Made by a program: the position numbers and the translations under genes | Assembly: GCA_023398615.1 (NCBI GenBank) | Contig: JAEWSD010000016.1 | Coordinates: 1 to 10,878, forward strand | Source: Bacillota bacterium | Lineage (GTDB): Bacteria > Bacillota > Clostridia > Lachnospirales > Lachnospiraceae | Direction: 5' to 3' | DNA length: 10,878 nt | The notes under the pieces: model-generated | The model's database searches: none | What the model saw: only the letters and a program-made list of their open reading frames with translations | Told to the model about the DNA's origin: nothing | Shown here: positions 6,280 through 10,878 of the stretch, piece by piece | Numbering within the stretch: position 1 is the stretch's first letter | How the letters are laid out: each line of letters begins with the position of its first letter

Positions 6280-6669
6280 TTAACTTTTCATGTTCAAGGC
6301 AACGGCAGCACGGATCAGCTCCTTAAACGCCTCTTCGGCTACCTCATCACCCTCATGGAAGTCGATGGCCCTCCTGGTGTTCCCATCCAGACTTGAGTTA
6401 AAAATATGTGAGGGGTCATTTAGTGACGCTCCTTTTGCAAAAGTCACCTTTACGACACTCTTATAGGTCTCTCCGGTACATATCATCCCGTCGTGAGACC
6501 ACACAGGGGTACCCCTCCACTTCCATTCCTCGACTATCTCCGGGTCGGCCTGCCTGATCAGGTTTCGCACCCTTGAGAGCATCTGCCCCTGCCAGTCGCC
6601 CAGCTCCTCAATTCTTTCATCGATTAATTGGGACGGGGATTTCGTATCTTTCGCAGACTGCTTCTCCAT
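6280..6669 (-). CDS. DUF1801 domain protein (GC-rich copy)
   Basis: A 129-residue cytoplasmic protein matching the DUF1801 (YdhG-like) pattern over most of its length: LIDERIEELGDWQGQMLSRV, DPEIVEEWKWRGTPVWSHDG, ICTGETYKSVVKVTFAKGA, and FNSSLDGNTRRAIDFHEGDE. The fold is small alpha/beta; the biochemical role is unknown, and some relatives are annotated as iron chaperones. The ATG follows GGAGGG with 7-base spacing. It is the second gene after another DUF1801 gene with a 17-base gap, so they are likely cotranscribed. Base composition is unlike its neighbours: bases 6541-6600 hold 40 G/C of 60 against 21 of 60 in 6721-6780. This suggests acquisition from a higher-GC donor. Confidence 0.92.
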   Translation of the reverse strand: MEKQSAKDTKSPSQLIDERIEELGDWQGQMLSRVRNLIRQADPEIVEEWKWRGTPVWSHDGMICTGETYKSVVKVTFAKGASLNDPSHIFNSSLDGNTRRAIDFHEGDEVAEEAFKELIRAAVALNMKS

Positions 6670-6686
6670 TGTAAAGCCCTCCTTTT

Positions 6687-7058
6687 TTATTTCCGCCAAA
6701 AGGTTGAACATTCCGCCTTATCCAAAATATTGAACTCAATCATTTTCTCAAGTAATGTTAAATCCACCGGACTATCCCACGGGATACGTACCAGCTCCTT
6801 GCTGCAGTCATAGCCGGCCTGCGCAATTTCATACGAAAAATGGTTAATTCCTGCCCTTTCGGGGGCGATGGCCAGATGTTTTTTTGCTGTGCTGAATCCA
6901 ATAATATATGTGCCGTGATCGGTAAACATAGGCTGATTCCAGGCAATTTTGGGTATCAAATTGGGAAATCTCTTAGCTATCCAATCAAAAATTTCTTCCA
7001 TTCGTGTCCGATGCTGCGGGTTATTAATGCGCAATAAATATTCTTCAAAAACTTCCAT
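6687..7058 (-). CDS. DUF1801 / iron-chaperone-like (YdhG-type) protein
   Basis: A 123-residue protein of the short DUF1801 type: FEEYLLRINNPQHRTRMEEIFDWI (4-27), FPNLIPKIAWNQPMFTDHGTYIIGFSTAKKHLAIAP, and a C-terminal helix ending FNILDKAECSTFWRK. B. subtilis relatives have been called frataxin-like iron chaperones, but this is not established for the present sequence. The start ATG is preceded by GGAGG with 7-base spacing. It is the first gene of a leftward operon that continues with a second, more diverged DUF1801 gene. An extended -10 promoter lies 66 bases upstream. Confidence 0.88.
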   Translation of the reverse strand: MEVFEEYLLRINNPQHRTRMEEIFDWIAKRFPNLIPKIAWNQPMFTDHGTYIIGFSTAKKHLAIAPERAGINHFSYEIAQAGYDCSKELVRIPWDSPVDLTLLEKMIEFNILDKAECSTFWRK

Positions 7059-7123
7059 GTTTTTTCCTCCAATACGACGGCTTTATGCCCGCTCATACCA
7101 TAGTATTTATTTTCGGAACAGCA

Positions 7124-7132
7124 AGTATACCA
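7124..7132 (-). promoter_or_regulatory. Extended -10 promoter of the DUF1801 operon
   Basis: On the minus strand TGG-TATACT gives an extended -10 element with TATACT at the complement of 7124-7129. No good -35 box is seen. A small perfect palindrome TTACCTGGTAA (7136-7146) lies immediately upstream and may bind a regulator. Confidence 0.5.
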
Positions 7133-7229
7133 TATTTACCTGGTAATATTTCACATGTCTATAAGAAGACGATCAAGAGGATATAAATGATTTATTTCAT
7201 GCGCTCATTGTCCATAACCCGTCCCCGGA

Positions 7230-8066
7230 TCACAAAAACCTTTCTGCTGCTTCCACTGTCTGCTTCATCAGCATTGCAATGGTAACAGGGCCGACGCCGC
7301 CCGGAACAGGAGTATAGGCACTGCTCCTGGAAGCACAGTTCTCCATATCGATATCACCAATATTGCCCTTGTTATAGCCGGCATCCACCAGTACGGCACC
7401 TTCCTTAATCCAATCGGCTTGTACAAACAGCGGTTTGCCTACCGCGGCAACTACAATATCGGCACGCCGCACTACTTCCGGCAGATTAACTGTTTTTGAA
7501 TGTGCAACCGTAACAGTGGCGTTTTCATTAAGCAGCAGTGCCGCAACAGGCTTTCCCAAGATTGCACTGCGGCCAATAACCGCAGCCTCTTTACCTGCAA
7601 TTTGAATATCATAATGTTTTAAAAGTGAAAGAACAGCTAAGGGAGTCGCACTTTTAAATGCGGGCAGTCCCATAGCCATAAGCCCGAAACTGGCCGTATT
7701 TACACCATCTACATCCTTTTCCGGAGCAATAGCGTTAAAGCATACCTGTTCGTTGATCTGCTTTGGGACAGGATGCTGTAACAAAATGCCGCAGACATCA
7801 GGATTTTTATTCAATTCCTCTATTTTTTCCAATAATTCTTCTGTGGTTGTATCCTCTTTCATTTCTACCTTTAATGAGGTCATTCCAATCCTCGTACAGG
7901 CATTGCCTTTCATACGGACATATGTGATACTGGCCGGATTATCACCAACCAGTATGGTAGCCAGTACGGGTGTTCTGCCTCCTTTTTTTTTAATAGCCTC
8001 AACCCTTTCTTTAAGCTCCTGTTCTACCTTTTGTGAATATGCCTTACCATCAATTATTAATGCCAT
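7230..8066 (-). CDS. folD: Bifunctional methylenetetrahydrofolate dehydrogenase/cyclohydrolase
   Basis: A 278-residue cytoplasmic enzyme interconverting 5,10-methylene-, 5,10-methenyl- and 10-formyl-tetrahydrofolate for purine and one-carbon metabolism. Catalytic and folate-site residues are visible: YVRMKGNAC with Tyr 49 and Lys 53, GILLQHPVP with Gln 97, and PEKDVDG with Asp 120. The nucleotide-binding region is VIGRSAILGKPVAALL (163-178), followed by ADIVVAAVGKP (202-212), and the C-terminus has TPVPGGVGPVTIAMLM (252-267). The usual PCTPxG motif reads SATPLA here (139-144). The start ATG is preceded by GGAAGGGAG; the open frame continues 16 codons upstream without a better site. It diverges from the riboswitch gene and has its own promoter. 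No clear terminator was found downstream. Confidence 0.96.
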   Translation of the reverse strand: MALIIDGKAYSQKVEQELKERVEAIKKKGGRTPVLATILVGDNPASITYVRMKGNACTRIGMTSLKVEMKEDTTTEELLEKIEELNKNPDVCGILLQHPVPKQINEQVCFNAIAPEKDVDGVNTASFGLMAMGLPAFKSATPLAVLSLLKHYDIQIAGKEAAVIGRSAILGKPVAALLLNENATVTVAHSKTVNLPEVVRRADIVVAAVGKPLFVQADWIKEGAVLVDAGYNKGNIGDIDMENCASRSSAYTPVPGGVGPVTIAMLMKQTVEAAERFL

Positions 8067-8115
8067 TTTGTTCTCCCTTCCTGCTTTGCCATTGCCACGG
8101 CCTGAATTCAACAAT

Positions 8116-8144
8116 ATTTTATCATATTAATTTTCATATGGGAA
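8116..8144 (-). promoter_or_regulatory. Probable folD promoter
   Basis: On the minus strand TTCCCA (complement of 8139-8144), 17 bases and TAAAAT (complement of 8116-8121), with an extended TGA before the -10 box. This would start transcription about 40 bases before the folD ATG. The -35 match is moderate. Confidence 0.5.
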
Positions 8145-8186
8145 GTTCCGGCATTTTTATACCTTGCAAAATGCATAAAATACCTA

Positions 8187-8215
8187 TTGACACGAGTTCT
8201 TCCGTATGTTATCCT
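8187..8215 (+). promoter_or_regulatory. Sigma-A promoter of the riboswitch transcript
   Basis: Perfect TTGACA (8187-8192), a 17-base spacer and TATCCT (8210-8215), with the extended -10 element TGT (8207-8209). Transcription should begin near 8222, about 30 bases before the aptamer. Confidence 0.8.
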
Positions 8216-8246
8216 CTCCTGGTAAAGCAAATGAATATTGTTTTGG

Positions 8247-8341
8247 TTTTCTAGGGTTCCGTAATAGAAATATTAGCCTGGTCCAAGAGAAAACGCACAG
8301 TCTTACAGATTGTGTACACGGTGGGATAAAAGCCTAGGAGT
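8247..8341 (+). ncRNA. Guanidine-I riboswitch (ykkC subtype 1) aptamer
   Basis: The leader carries the ykkC core elements in order: CTAGGGTTCCG (8251-8261), GCCTGGTCCAAGAGAAAACG (8276-8295), and ACACGGTGGGATAAAAGCC (8316-8334) followed by TAGGAG. The closing stem pairs CTAGG (8251-8255) with CCTAG (8333-8337). One internal hairpin is TAATA-GAAA-TATTA (8262-8275); another is formed by CACA and TGTG around 8296-8315. The sequence ACACGG...GGGATAAAAGCC matches the guanidine class; as I recall them, the ppGpp/PRPP variants read ACACCGG...GATAGAAGCCCAGG. It regulates the membrane-protein gene 58 bases downstream. Subtype call is by eye. Confidence 0.9.
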
Positions 8342-8376
8342 TATTTTTTTAAATACTCCCGGGCTTATTTTATTAT
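8330..8376 (+). terminator. Riboswitch expression platform: intrinsic terminator
   Basis: AGCCTAGGAGT (8331-8341) pairs with ACTCCCGGGCT (8355-8365) with one G-U and one mismatch, followed by TTATTTTATTA. The left arm is the same segment that closes the aptamer (8333-8337). Guanidine-stabilised aptamer and terminator are therefore mutually exclusive, which makes this a genetic ON switch. Confidence 0.85.
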
Positions 8377-8398
8377 ACGCGAGAAGGAGGAAATTGAA

Positions 8399-9127
8399 AT
8401 GTGGGGATTATTCATTACGACGATTTTAACAAGTGCGGCAGACAGCCTGAATCCAATCGCCATAACACAGCAATTTGTCCTGCAGGGCATGGTCAAAAAG
8501 CCAAAGCATATTTGGTTTTTTATTATACCAACCGGAATTACAAACTTATTGGGCGGATTTCTGGCATACTTTGGCCTTGCCGCTTTCATAGGTGATTTTT
8601 TCGGTATGCTTCTGGAAAGGTACGGACAAATGCTGTATACGATTGAACTGATATTAGGCATTGTTTTTCTTATCGCCCTTTTTTATGCAGTTCAAAACAC
8701 AAAACTCGAATCACTTAAGAGACAGATTACATCCTTAAATACCGGGGAGAGTAAAATTAATGACGAGGCAGAGGCCGCACGTAGAATAAAATCCGTATCA
8801 CCGGTTGCTTTACTGGTATTAGGTATGGGTGCGACAATTTCAGAATTAACAACCGCATTGCCTTATTTCGCTTTTCTGGCAGTTCTTTTCAATTACAGGC
8901 TTTCGCTTATTCAGGTAACCTTTATACTTATTGTATATAATGCGATTTACACATTGCCGCTGATTATTTTATACTTTGTTTATATCAAAGCACAGGATAA
9001 GTTCGACAGTCTTTATATCATGATAAAAACGCAAATGACAAAATGGGCAGATATCATTGCTCCCACTGCCGCCGGCCTGATCGGTTTCATTCTGGTGTAT
9101 CATTCGATTTCGCTTTTATTAAAATAA
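8399..9127 (+). CDS. GAP/LysE-superfamily membrane protein under guanidine riboswitch control
   Basis: A 242-residue integral membrane protein with about six helices (near residues 4-28, 39-64, 77-98, 135-162, 170-196, 218-238). A polar central loop of about 35 residues separates two three-helix halves. TM1 contains ADSLNPIAI (14-22) and the start of the second half contains SELTTALP (148-155), resembling the paired motifs of GAP/Sap and LysE/CcdA-type transporters. The start ATG follows GGAGG with 8-base spacing. The gene has its own promoter and sits directly behind a guanidine-I riboswitch with no other gene in the unit. Known genes of that regulon include SMR exporters, guanidine carboxylase and ABC importers; by analogy this protein is a candidate guanidine efflux carrier. 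Family placement is moderate; substrate is inference. Confidence 0.9.
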   Translation: MWGLFITTILTSAADSLNPIAITQQFVLQGMVKKPKHIWFFIIPTGITNLLGGFLAYFGLAAFIGDFFGMLLERYGQMLYTIELILGIVFLIALFYAVQNTKLESLKRQITSLNTGESKINDEAEAARRIKSVSPVALLVLGMGATISELTTALPYFAFLAVLFNYRLSLIQVTFILIVYNAIYTLPLIILYFVYIKAQDKFDSLYIMIKTQMTKWADIIAPTAAGLIGFILVYHSISLLLK

Positions 9128-9146
9128 ATGGTGTGAATAAAAGAAG

Positions 9147-9164
9147 GTGTAAAATATTTTATAC
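9147..9164. terminator. AT-rich inverted repeat between convergent genes
   Basis: GTGTAAAATATTTTATAC is self-complementary apart from one G-T pair. It lies between the convergent stops of the membrane-protein and methyltransferase genes. It is AT-rich with no clear loop or long T-run, so it is at best a weak terminator. Confidence 0.3.
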
Positions 9165-9171
9165 TCTAAAA

Positions 9172-9915
9172 TCAGAAGATGGTGTCGGAGTTCTTTCGTG
9201 CAACGATACGATTCCATCTCATCATCTGATTGTTATGTAATTCAATATGCTTTTCCATAATTTTTGCCCACTGTTTTGTTATTCGTATACCATCACCGTC
9301 CATATCATCCCCGGTAATTCTATGAAATAACTTTGTTTTTTCAAAATGCCGGTGCCACCAATCAAGGGAATGAAAATAATAGATATCCGGCCACCAGGTC
9401 TTTTCCAAATTTACCGGTACTTTTCCGTTAAATTCTTTATCCGGTCCCCAGATAACTAAGCCAAACTCTCCATCCGCTCTAAGCAGGTGTGCCATACAAT
9501 CACTCAGATAAGTGTCCCCAGTCCCAAAAAATTGAAAGGAATTGATACATATTATTGCATCAAAAAAATTCTTTGCATAAGGAAGATTATGAGCTTCTCC
9601 TTTGATCGGAAAAACCAAGTTCCCGACTCCCGCATCGCATATCCGAACCCAGTTTTCATCCGGATTAATCCAAAGATCATCTGCAAAAACAGTAACTCCG
9701 AATTCTTTCGCCAGGAAAATTGATGTCAAAGCTTTTCCACACCCCATATCGAGCACCCTCATTCCCGGCTTTAAAGTCATGATACGTGATAATGACTCTG
9801 CCAGCCAGAGACATGGACTCCCCATTTTATTTTCATAGAACCATTCAGGAGAGTATTTGGCTGCCAAAGGATATTTCTCATCAATTAATAAATTTATTTT
9901 TTCCTCATGTGTCAT
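9172..9915 (-). CDS. Class I SAM-dependent methyltransferase
   Basis: A 247-residue soluble protein with a Rossmann-like methyltransferase core. Motif I is RVLDMGCGKALTSIFLAKEFG (53-73), the acidic end of strand 2 is VTVFADD (74-80), and the post-I to motif II region is GEAHNLPYAKNFFDAIICINSFQFFG (106-131), then HLLRADGEFGLVIWGP (143-158). The C-terminal third is rich in Trp, Tyr and His (WWPDIYYFHSLDWWHRHF) and probably forms the acceptor pocket; the acceptor is unknown. The start ATG is preceded by GTGGAG. It follows a ribbon-helix-helix gene after 48 bases with no promoter visible between, so the two are likely one transcript. Confidence 0.9.
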   Translation of the reverse strand: MTHEEKINLLIDEKYPLAAKYSPEWFYENKMGSPCLWLAESLSRIMTLKPGMRVLDMGCGKALTSIFLAKEFGVTVFADDLWINPDENWVRICDAGVGNLVFPIKGEAHNLPYAKNFFDAIICINSFQFFGTGDTYLSDCMAHLLRADGEFGLVIWGPDKEFNGKVPVNLEKTWWPDIYYFHSLDWWHRHFEKTKLFHRITGDDMDGDGIRITKQWAKIMEKHIELHNNQMMRWNRIVARKNSDTIF

Positions 9916-9963
9916 AGAGTCTCCACTTCCTTTCTAACTGGCCGGACAGCAAAGCTAGATTGC

Positions 9964-10158
9964 TCATCGTGCGCTTTTATTATGTACAGCAGCCTGCTTT
10001 TCATTTTCGGCTTTTAGAACATTTAAACCCTTGATGATAAGTGCTCTAATCATTTCGTTCTGTGTGTCCTTATAAAAGTACTCTTTCTTTGTTATGTCTA
10101 AATCAGCTTCAATATCCGGTGTAATAGAGATTGTGAATCTTTTACGGGTGGTCGCCAT
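9964..10158 (-). CDS. Ribbon-helix-helix (CopG/Arc-type) DNA-binding protein
   Basis: A 64-residue basic protein. KRFTISITPDIEADLDITKKEYF gives the DNA-contacting beta ribbon (RFTISI) and first helix, and TQNEMIRALIIKGLNVLKAE the second helix with the turn preceding it. These proteins act as dimers that bind short tandem repeats. The ATG follows AAAGGAGG with 8-base spacing. It is divergent from a second RHH gene with a similar start (MATxKxR) and probably cotranscribed with the methyltransferase. Proteins of this type are frequent on mobile elements of Clostridia, but no mobility gene is seen here. The expected operators are the TGGTTCAC repeats in its own promoter. Confidence 0.8.
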   Translation of the reverse strand: MATTRKRFTISITPDIEADLDITKKEYFYKDTQNEMIRALIIKGLNVLKAENEKQAAVHNKSAR

Positions 10159-10204
10159 ATGTATTTCCTCCTTTCTATGTGGTGTCCCACTGAATCTTAT
10201 ATAT

Positions 10205-10234
10205 ATTATAGTGGTTCACTGGTTCACTTGTCAA
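10205..10234 (-). promoter_or_regulatory. Sigma-A promoter of RHH gene and methyltransferase, with two operator repeats
   Basis: On the minus strand a perfect TTGACA (complement of 10229-10234) and a perfect TATAAT (complement of 10205-10210) are spaced by 18 bases. The spacer is almost entirely two tandem copies of TGGTTCAC. Confidence 0.85.
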
Positions 10235-10275
10235 TATAAAATTCAAATTTTTTCCTCTTTACATCTTTGGTTCAC
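10212..10275 (+). repeat. Three TGGTTCAC repeats, probable RHH operators
   Basis: Copies at 10212-10219, 10220-10227 and 10268-10275, all in the same orientation. The first two are tandem inside the leftward promoter spacer. The third, extended to TGGTTCACTGG, is inside the rightward promoter spacer. Short direct repeats are the normal target of ribbon-helix-helix dimers. Confidence 0.7.
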
Positions 10276-10286
10276 TGGTGTATAAT
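10258..10286 (+). promoter_or_regulatory. Sigma-A promoter of the rightward RHH gene
   Basis: TTTACA (10258-10263), a 17-base spacer and a perfect TATAAT (10281-10286). Transcription would begin near 10293, giving a very short leader before the start at 10305. Confidence 0.75.
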
Positions 10287-10304
10287 CATAATGAGGTGAT
10301 GCGC

Positions 10305-10508
10305 ATGGCTACAGATAAGCCACGATATACCGTCTCTGTTGATGATGAATTGTTCAAGAAAATTGAAGACTTCCGATTTGAACATCGCTTTCAGACCCGT
10401 TCCGAAGCAACTGTAGAACTTATACGTTTAGGGCTTGAAGCATTACATAAGGAACAGGAAGAAGCCAAAAAGAACCAGCATAATCAAAAACCTGCGGAGA
10501 CTGATTAG
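10305..10508 (+). CDS. Ribbon-helix-helix DNA-binding protein
   Basis: A 67-residue protein. PRYTVSVDDELFKKIEDFRFEH is the beta ribbon plus first helix, and FQTRSEATVELIRLGLEAL the second helix; a charged tail (HKEQEEAKKNQHNQKPAETD) ends the protein. The pattern is a CopG/Arc-type regulator of a kind common in Clostridia, often on mobile elements. The ATG at 10305 was chosen because GAGGTGA lies 5-6 bases upstream; a GTG at 10278 in frame lies before the predicted -10 box and is unlikely. It is a single-gene unit, diverging from another RHH gene and followed by a strong terminator. No toxin gene lies next to it. Confidence 0.8.
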   Translation: MATDKPRYTVSVDDELFKKIEDFRFEHRFQTRSEATVELIRLGLEALHKEQEEAKKNQHNQKPAETD

Positions 10509-10554
10509 TATACCGGAACTTGAGACCCCTCCTTCTTTTGGTTATCTCAGTATA

Positions 10555-10594
10555 AAAAATCAAGTATGACAGTTATGTGTCATACTTGATTTTT
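10555..10594. terminator. Bidirectional rho-independent terminator
   Basis: Perfect 17-bp arms (10555-10571 and 10578-10594) enclose the loop GTTATG. The core stem is ATCAAGTATGACA / TGTCATACTTGAT, with A-run and T-run on the flanks giving a T-tract in both directions. It serves the rightward RHH gene and the leftward hydrolase gene. Confidence 0.88.
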
Positions 10595-10657
10595 ATTTAT
10601 CATATCAATTTCCTTATAGGAAGTCCTCACTGCAAATTTCTGTCCGGAATGAACCTC

Positions 10658-10878
10658 CTATTTATTTATTTCATAATTAGCCAAAGTATTCGTACCTTTT
10701 AATACGTCATTTATAATAATCCGTATAACCTTTTCCGGCTCTTCAAAGATTGGACTGTGTGCCGAATGTTCAAACAGATAAAAGCCTTTTACCGGTGCTT
10801 CCAGCTGCTTTAAATATTCCTCCGCCATTTTATAATTGACCGTATAATCATATGCACCTGATAAAAAATAGGTGGGTA
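10658..10878 (-). CDS. Alpha/beta hydrolase, C-terminal part only
   Basis: The last 72 codons of a gene entering from the right edge, reading leftward to a TAG at 10658-10660. The translation begins PTYFLSGAYDYTVNYKMAEE and continues to LEAPVKGFYLFEHSAHSPIFEEPEKV. This is the terminal part of an alpha/beta hydrolase: the G-x-x-D strand supplies the catalytic Asp (GAYD), and the EHSAHSP stretch the catalytic His, as in prolyl-aminopeptidase-like and haloalkane-dehalogenase-like members. The nucleophile lies outside the window, so the substrate class cannot be stated. The start codon is not in view. Confidence 0.85.
   Translation of the reverse strand, partial: PTYFLSGAYDYTVNYKMAEEYLKQLEAPVKGFYLFEHSAHSPIFEEPEKVIRIIINDVLKGTNTLANYEINK

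Noticed and set aside
7753..8254. Plus-strand open frames across folD and its upstream region
   Set aside because: Antisense shadows of folD that run into the promoter region; no ribosome binding site or domain.
8247..8341. ppGpp- or PRPP-type (ykkC subtype 2) riboswitch
   Set aside because: The 3' core reads ACACGG...GGGATAAAAGCC, as in guanidine-I. As I recall the ppGpp/PRPP class, it has ACACCGG and GATAGAAGCCCAGG, and it typically controls amino-acid or purine biosynthesis genes rather than a lone transporter.
9964..10508. Toxin-antitoxin system built on the RHH proteins
   Set aside because: Both proteins are DNA-binding RHH types and neither has an adjacent small toxin ORF; the downstream partners are a methyltransferase and a terminator.

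Overview
The window looks like a chromosomal stretch from a low-GC Gram-positive anaerobe of the Clostridia, probably a Lachnospiraceae-type organism. This is inferred from the strong AGGAGG-type ribosome binding sites, sigma-A promoters (TTGACA/TATAAT), AT-rich intergenic DNA, a ykkC-family leader RNA and protein styles typical of that group. Species cannot be named from the sequence alone. There is no rRNA, tRNA, CRISPR array, transposase or phage gene.

Layout. (1) 1-544: the start of a leftward Rossmann-fold oxidoreductase-like gene, apparently with an ATT start codon, diverges from an HxlR-family regulator. Two perfect palindromes sit in and just after the shared promoter region. (2) 563-1667: a leftward two-gene operon (DUF4375-like protein, then a MarR regulator) with a strong promoter and an operator-like palindrome array. 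(3) 1681-5743: an osmoprotectant module. A leftward operon encodes a glycine-betaine-type ABC importer (lipoprotein binding protein, permease, ATPase with CBS domains). Divergent from it is a GntR-HTH/RCK_C regulator with the architecture of BusR, the c-di-AMP-responsive repressor of betaine uptake. The intergenic region carries a perfect-consensus promoter, a 24-bp interrupted palindrome and a duplicated 14-bp AT-rich motif. (4) 5786-7132: leftward small genes for a VOC/glyoxalase-fold protein and two DUF1801 proteins, the middle one markedly GC-rich. (5) 7230-8144: folD with its promoter. (6) 8187-9127: the most interesting unit, a guanidine-I (ykkC subtype 1) riboswitch with an overlapping terminator placed before a GAP/LysE-superfamily six-helix membrane protein. 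This makes the protein a candidate guanidine exporter of a type not usually listed for this riboswitch. (7) 9172-10594: two divergent ribbon-helix-helix proteins sharing three same-orientation TGGTTCAC repeats located between -35 and -10 boxes; the leftward one probably drives a SAM methyltransferase. (8) 10658-10878: the C-terminal end of a leftward alpha/beta hydrolase running off the window.

How it fits together: the content is accessory and stress-related. Betaine uptake probably responds to c-di-AMP through the BusR-like repressor, and possibly at the transporter's CBS domains. The guanidine riboswitch would switch on an efflux-type membrane protein. Several self-contained regulator/target pairs (HxlR, MarR, RHH) each carry visible operator candidates. 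All functional statements rest on reading motifs by eye; no database search was possible.
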